From Bacillota bacterium (GTDB lineage: Bacteria > Bacillota > Clostridia > Lachnospirales > Lachnospiraceae), in NCBI GenBank assembly GCA_023420935.1, contig JAEZUR010000046.1, forward strand, positions 1-7,913: 7,913 nucleotides of DNA. Direction: 5' to 3'. A program made the translations under genes and the position numbers. This document shows positions 6,703 through 7,913 of this stretch, piece by piece; position 1 is the first letter of the stretch; every line of letters begins with the position of its first letter. Below the pieces are notes generated by a model that was given only the letters and a program-made list of their open reading frames with translations, had not been told where the DNA came from and did no database searches.

Positions 6703-7626
6703 ATGAATTATATCATAAGTTTATTAAATGTGCAGCTTAATAGCGAAGCCACCAACGAACCGACCATTGAAGTTGGCAAAGACTCCGTTGGCCAACTTAC
6801 GGTATGGCTAAATAAACAGATTCCTAATATAACTGATAATTTGATCACATTTGCCAAAAATTTAGTATTAGCAATACTAATTATATGGATAGGCCATAAG
6901 TTGGTAAGATTGTTTGAAAAGCTATTAGCGAAATCTATGAAGCGCTCTAATATTGAGGAAGGCGTGACAAAATTCTTTCTATCCATAATAGGCGTTGCTT
7001 CTAATGTTGTGCTGATCTTTCTAGCAGCCGTTACATTGGGATTGGATGGGAGCTCTATTGTAGCATTAATTGGTTCTGCCGGTCTTGCTGTAGGATTAGC
7101 GCTACAAGGTAGTTTATCTAACTTTGCTGGTGGAGTCTTAATCTTATTAATGAAACCATTTCGTATTGGGGATTACATTGTATCCAATGGGAACGAGGGC
7201 ACTGTTACTGCAATTGATATTTTCTATACAAGAATGTTAACAGCAGATAATCGTCTTGTCGTAATTCCTAATGGCATATTGTCCAACTCCAGTATTATTA
7301 ATGTGACCAACGAACCAATTCGCAGGCTGGATTTAACGATTTCTATAGAATATACCGAAAACATTAAATTAGTAAAAGATATCTTATATGGAATCGCTCT
7401 AGAAGAAGAAAAAAGAGTACCAGAACGTGAACCTGAGATTTTTATGAATGCATTTGAGCCTGCCATGATTACCTTAGGTGTTCGTGTTTGGGTAAACAAG
7501 GAAGATTATTGGCTGACTAAATGGGAATTATTAGAAAAGATAAAAGATGAATTTGAGAAGAATCATATCATCATTCCATTATCACAGATGGGGATTAGTT
7601 TTGCAAACTTTACAAAGACCACTTAA
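6703..7626 (+). CDS. mscS: Small-conductance mechanosensitive channel, MscS family
   Basis: This forms a tension-gated channel in the cytoplasmic membrane, presumably a heptamer, that releases solutes on sudden osmotic downshift. The 307-residue protein has the typical MscS plan: TM1 about 45-68, TM2 about 91-113, and the pore helix TM3 about 116-149 with the small-residue pattern GSAGLAVGLALQGSLSNFAGG (124-144). The cytoplasmic beta domain follows, with FRIGDYIVSNGNEGTVTAID (153-172) and VIPNGILSNSSIIN (187-200), and the vestibule ends with IPLSQMGISF (291-300). A GGAG at 6694-6697 lies five bases before the ATG. It sits 53 bases behind glgB in the same direction with no terminator between, so co-transcription is plausible. 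A new promoter starts only ten bases after its stop codon. The family assignment is firm; an in vivo role in osmotic protection is inferred. Confidence 0.95.
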   Translation: MNYIISLLNVQLNSEATNEPTIEVGKDSVGQLTVWLNKQIPNITDNLITFAKNLVLAILIIWIGHKLVRLFEKLLAKSMKRSNIEEGVTKFFLSIIGVASNVVLIFLAAVTLGLDGSSIVALIGSAGLAVGLALQGSLSNFAGGVLILLMKPFRIGDYIVSNGNEGTVTAIDIFYTRMLTADNRLVVIPNGILSNSSIINVTNEPIRRLDLTISIEYTENIKLVKDILYGIALEEEKRVPEREPEIFMNAFEPAMITLGVRVWVNKEDYWLTKWELLEKIKDEFEKNHIIIPLSQMGISFANFTKTT

Positions 7627-7636
7627 GAAAAAAAGG

Positions 7637-7665
7637 TTAACAGATTTCTTGATACAGAATATAAT
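7637..7665 (+). promoter_or_regulatory. Near-consensus vegetative (sigma-A) promoter after mscS
   Basis: TTAACA at 7637-7642 matches the -35 consensus in five of six positions, and TATAAT at 7660-7665 is a perfect -10, with exactly 17 bases between. A run of seven A residues (7628-7634) just upstream resembles an UP element. Transcription would start near 7672. The sequence is AT-rich, so chance hits are possible, but this combination is the best promoter in the window. It points away from mscS into a stretch without a credible protein gene. Confidence 0.6.
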
Positions 7666-7770
7666 ACTATAAACTTTTTAAAATTAAGAAATATAATGCT
7701 TTTTCATATTTTTTCAGTAAAAATACTACAAAATATTATGAATAAATGTTACTATCTTTGTTCAATATCT

Positions 7771-7797
7771 AAAAAAAAGAAAAAAAATTAAAAAAAA
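7771..7797. repeat. Three phased A8 tracts
   Basis: Three runs of eight A residues begin at 7771, 7780 and 7790, separated by G and TT. The spacing of nine and ten bases is close to one helical turn, the arrangement that bends DNA. In RNA the stretch would be an unstructured poly-purine segment. It lies between the post-mscS promoter and the terminator. Whether it acts as a bend, a protein site or nothing is unknown. Confidence 0.6.
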
Positions 7798-7868
7798 GCT
7801 TTTCTTTTCATGGAAAAGGTGGTATTTTACTTATAGACGAAATATAAAAAGCATTCGTTTGGAGCAAT

Positions 7869-7902
7869 GGTGTTCTCAAATTTTTTTGAGGACGCCTTTT
7901 TT
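7869..7902 (+). terminator. Strong intrinsic (Rho-independent) terminator
   Basis: GGTGTTCTCAAA at 7869-7880 pairs with TTTGAGGACGCC at 7885-7896 to give a 12-base-pair stem, counting two G-U pairs in RNA, closed by a four-T loop and followed directly by six T residues (7897-7902). This is a classic intrinsic terminator for plus-strand transcription. On the minus strand no T-run follows the stem, so it is one-directional. It would end the transcript from the post-mscS promoter and any read-through from glgB-mscS, which has no other terminator after it. Confidence 0.88.
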
Positions 7903-7913
7903 CATAACAGGCC

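Larger units (their letters stand above)
7672..7902 (+). ncRNA. Candidate noncoding transcript or leader between promoter and terminator
   Basis: About 230 bases lie between the predicted start of the strong promoter and the end of the strong terminator, and I find no credible coding sequence in them. The first 125 bases are very rich in A and T, with only weak hairpins (for example AGTA/TACT around 7716-7727). A modest hairpin CTTTTC/GAAAAG (7799-7804 with 7812-7817) follows the A-rich tract, and the last part before the terminator is richer in G. It could be a small RNA, an attenuator-type leader for a gene to the right of the window, or simply the 3' untranslated region of mscS with an incidental promoter. 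I match it to no riboswitch or RNA family. Ends are inferred from the flanking signals. Confidence 0.3.

Noticed and set aside
6708..6986. Minus-strand open frame of 92 codons opposite the start of mscS
   Set aside because: It lies wholly within a firmly identified gene, resembles no known family, and looks like an antisense shadow of mscS codon use.
7224..7499. Minus-strand open frame of 91 codons opposite the mscS beta domain
   Set aside because: Antisense shadow of a well-conserved coding region with no independent protein features.
7649..7673. TTGATA with TATAAA as the promoter after mscS
   Set aside because: The spacer is only 13 bases; the overlapping TTAACA/TATAAT pair with a 17-base spacer is far better.
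7738..7791. A 17-codon open frame ending in a lysine run
   Set aside because: There is no ribosome binding site, and half of it is the A-rich tract, so it is best explained by composition.
7816..7902. GGTGGTA followed by a terminator, as in a T-box leader
   Set aside because: The rest of the T-box consensus (ACCGCG) is missing, and the upstream sequence is too AT-rich to form a Stem I with its conserved loops.

Overview
The window looks like ordinary chromosome from an AT-rich, low-GC Gram-positive bacterium, most likely a clostridium of the Lachnospiraceae type. The basis is the base composition, strong purine-rich ribosome binding sites close upstream of most starts, plus-strand genes packed with short gaps, and the families present (a short Bacillus/Clostridium-type ManA, a DUF624/YesL membrane protein, a DUF1015 protein and a two-module GlgB). 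The genus assignment is inference; the window has no rRNA or marker gene. All seven well-supported genes are on the plus strand, and none looks broken.

Layout. Bases 1-116 carry no convincing gene, only a short minus-strand open frame running off the left edge in sequence richer in G+C than the rest. 117-1147 is azlC-azlD, with start and stop overlapping, encoding a two-subunit branched-chain amino acid exporter. 1148-1463 is a 316-base gap almost filled by one long imperfect palindrome (about 1163-1419). 1464-2705 encodes a DUF1015 protein. After 71 bases with a weak promoter candidate come manA (2777-3709), a DUF624 membrane protein (3734-4375) and glgB (4400-6649), each separated by 24 bases. 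mscS (6703-7626) follows glgB after 53 bases. Directly behind the mscS stop is a near-consensus vegetative promoter (7637-7665). About 200 bases further on is a strong intrinsic terminator (7869-7902), with no credible protein gene between them.

How the genes fit together. AzlCD would export branched-chain amino acids. ManA links mannose 6-phosphate to fructose 6-phosphate and GlgB puts alpha-1,6 branches into glycogen, so manA-DUF624-glgB reads as a small carbohydrate operon; no other glycogen gene is in view. MscS is an osmotic safety valve that may be co-transcribed with it. The DUF1015 protein has no proven role; it carries a DGHHR motif resembling the ParB/sulfiredoxin-fold signature.

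I do not see a clear new multi-gene system such as a defence island, mobile element or CRISPR array. The two parts least explained by known genes are the palindrome behind azlCD and the promoter-to-terminator unit behind mscS, which could be a small RNA or a leader for a gene beyond the right edge.
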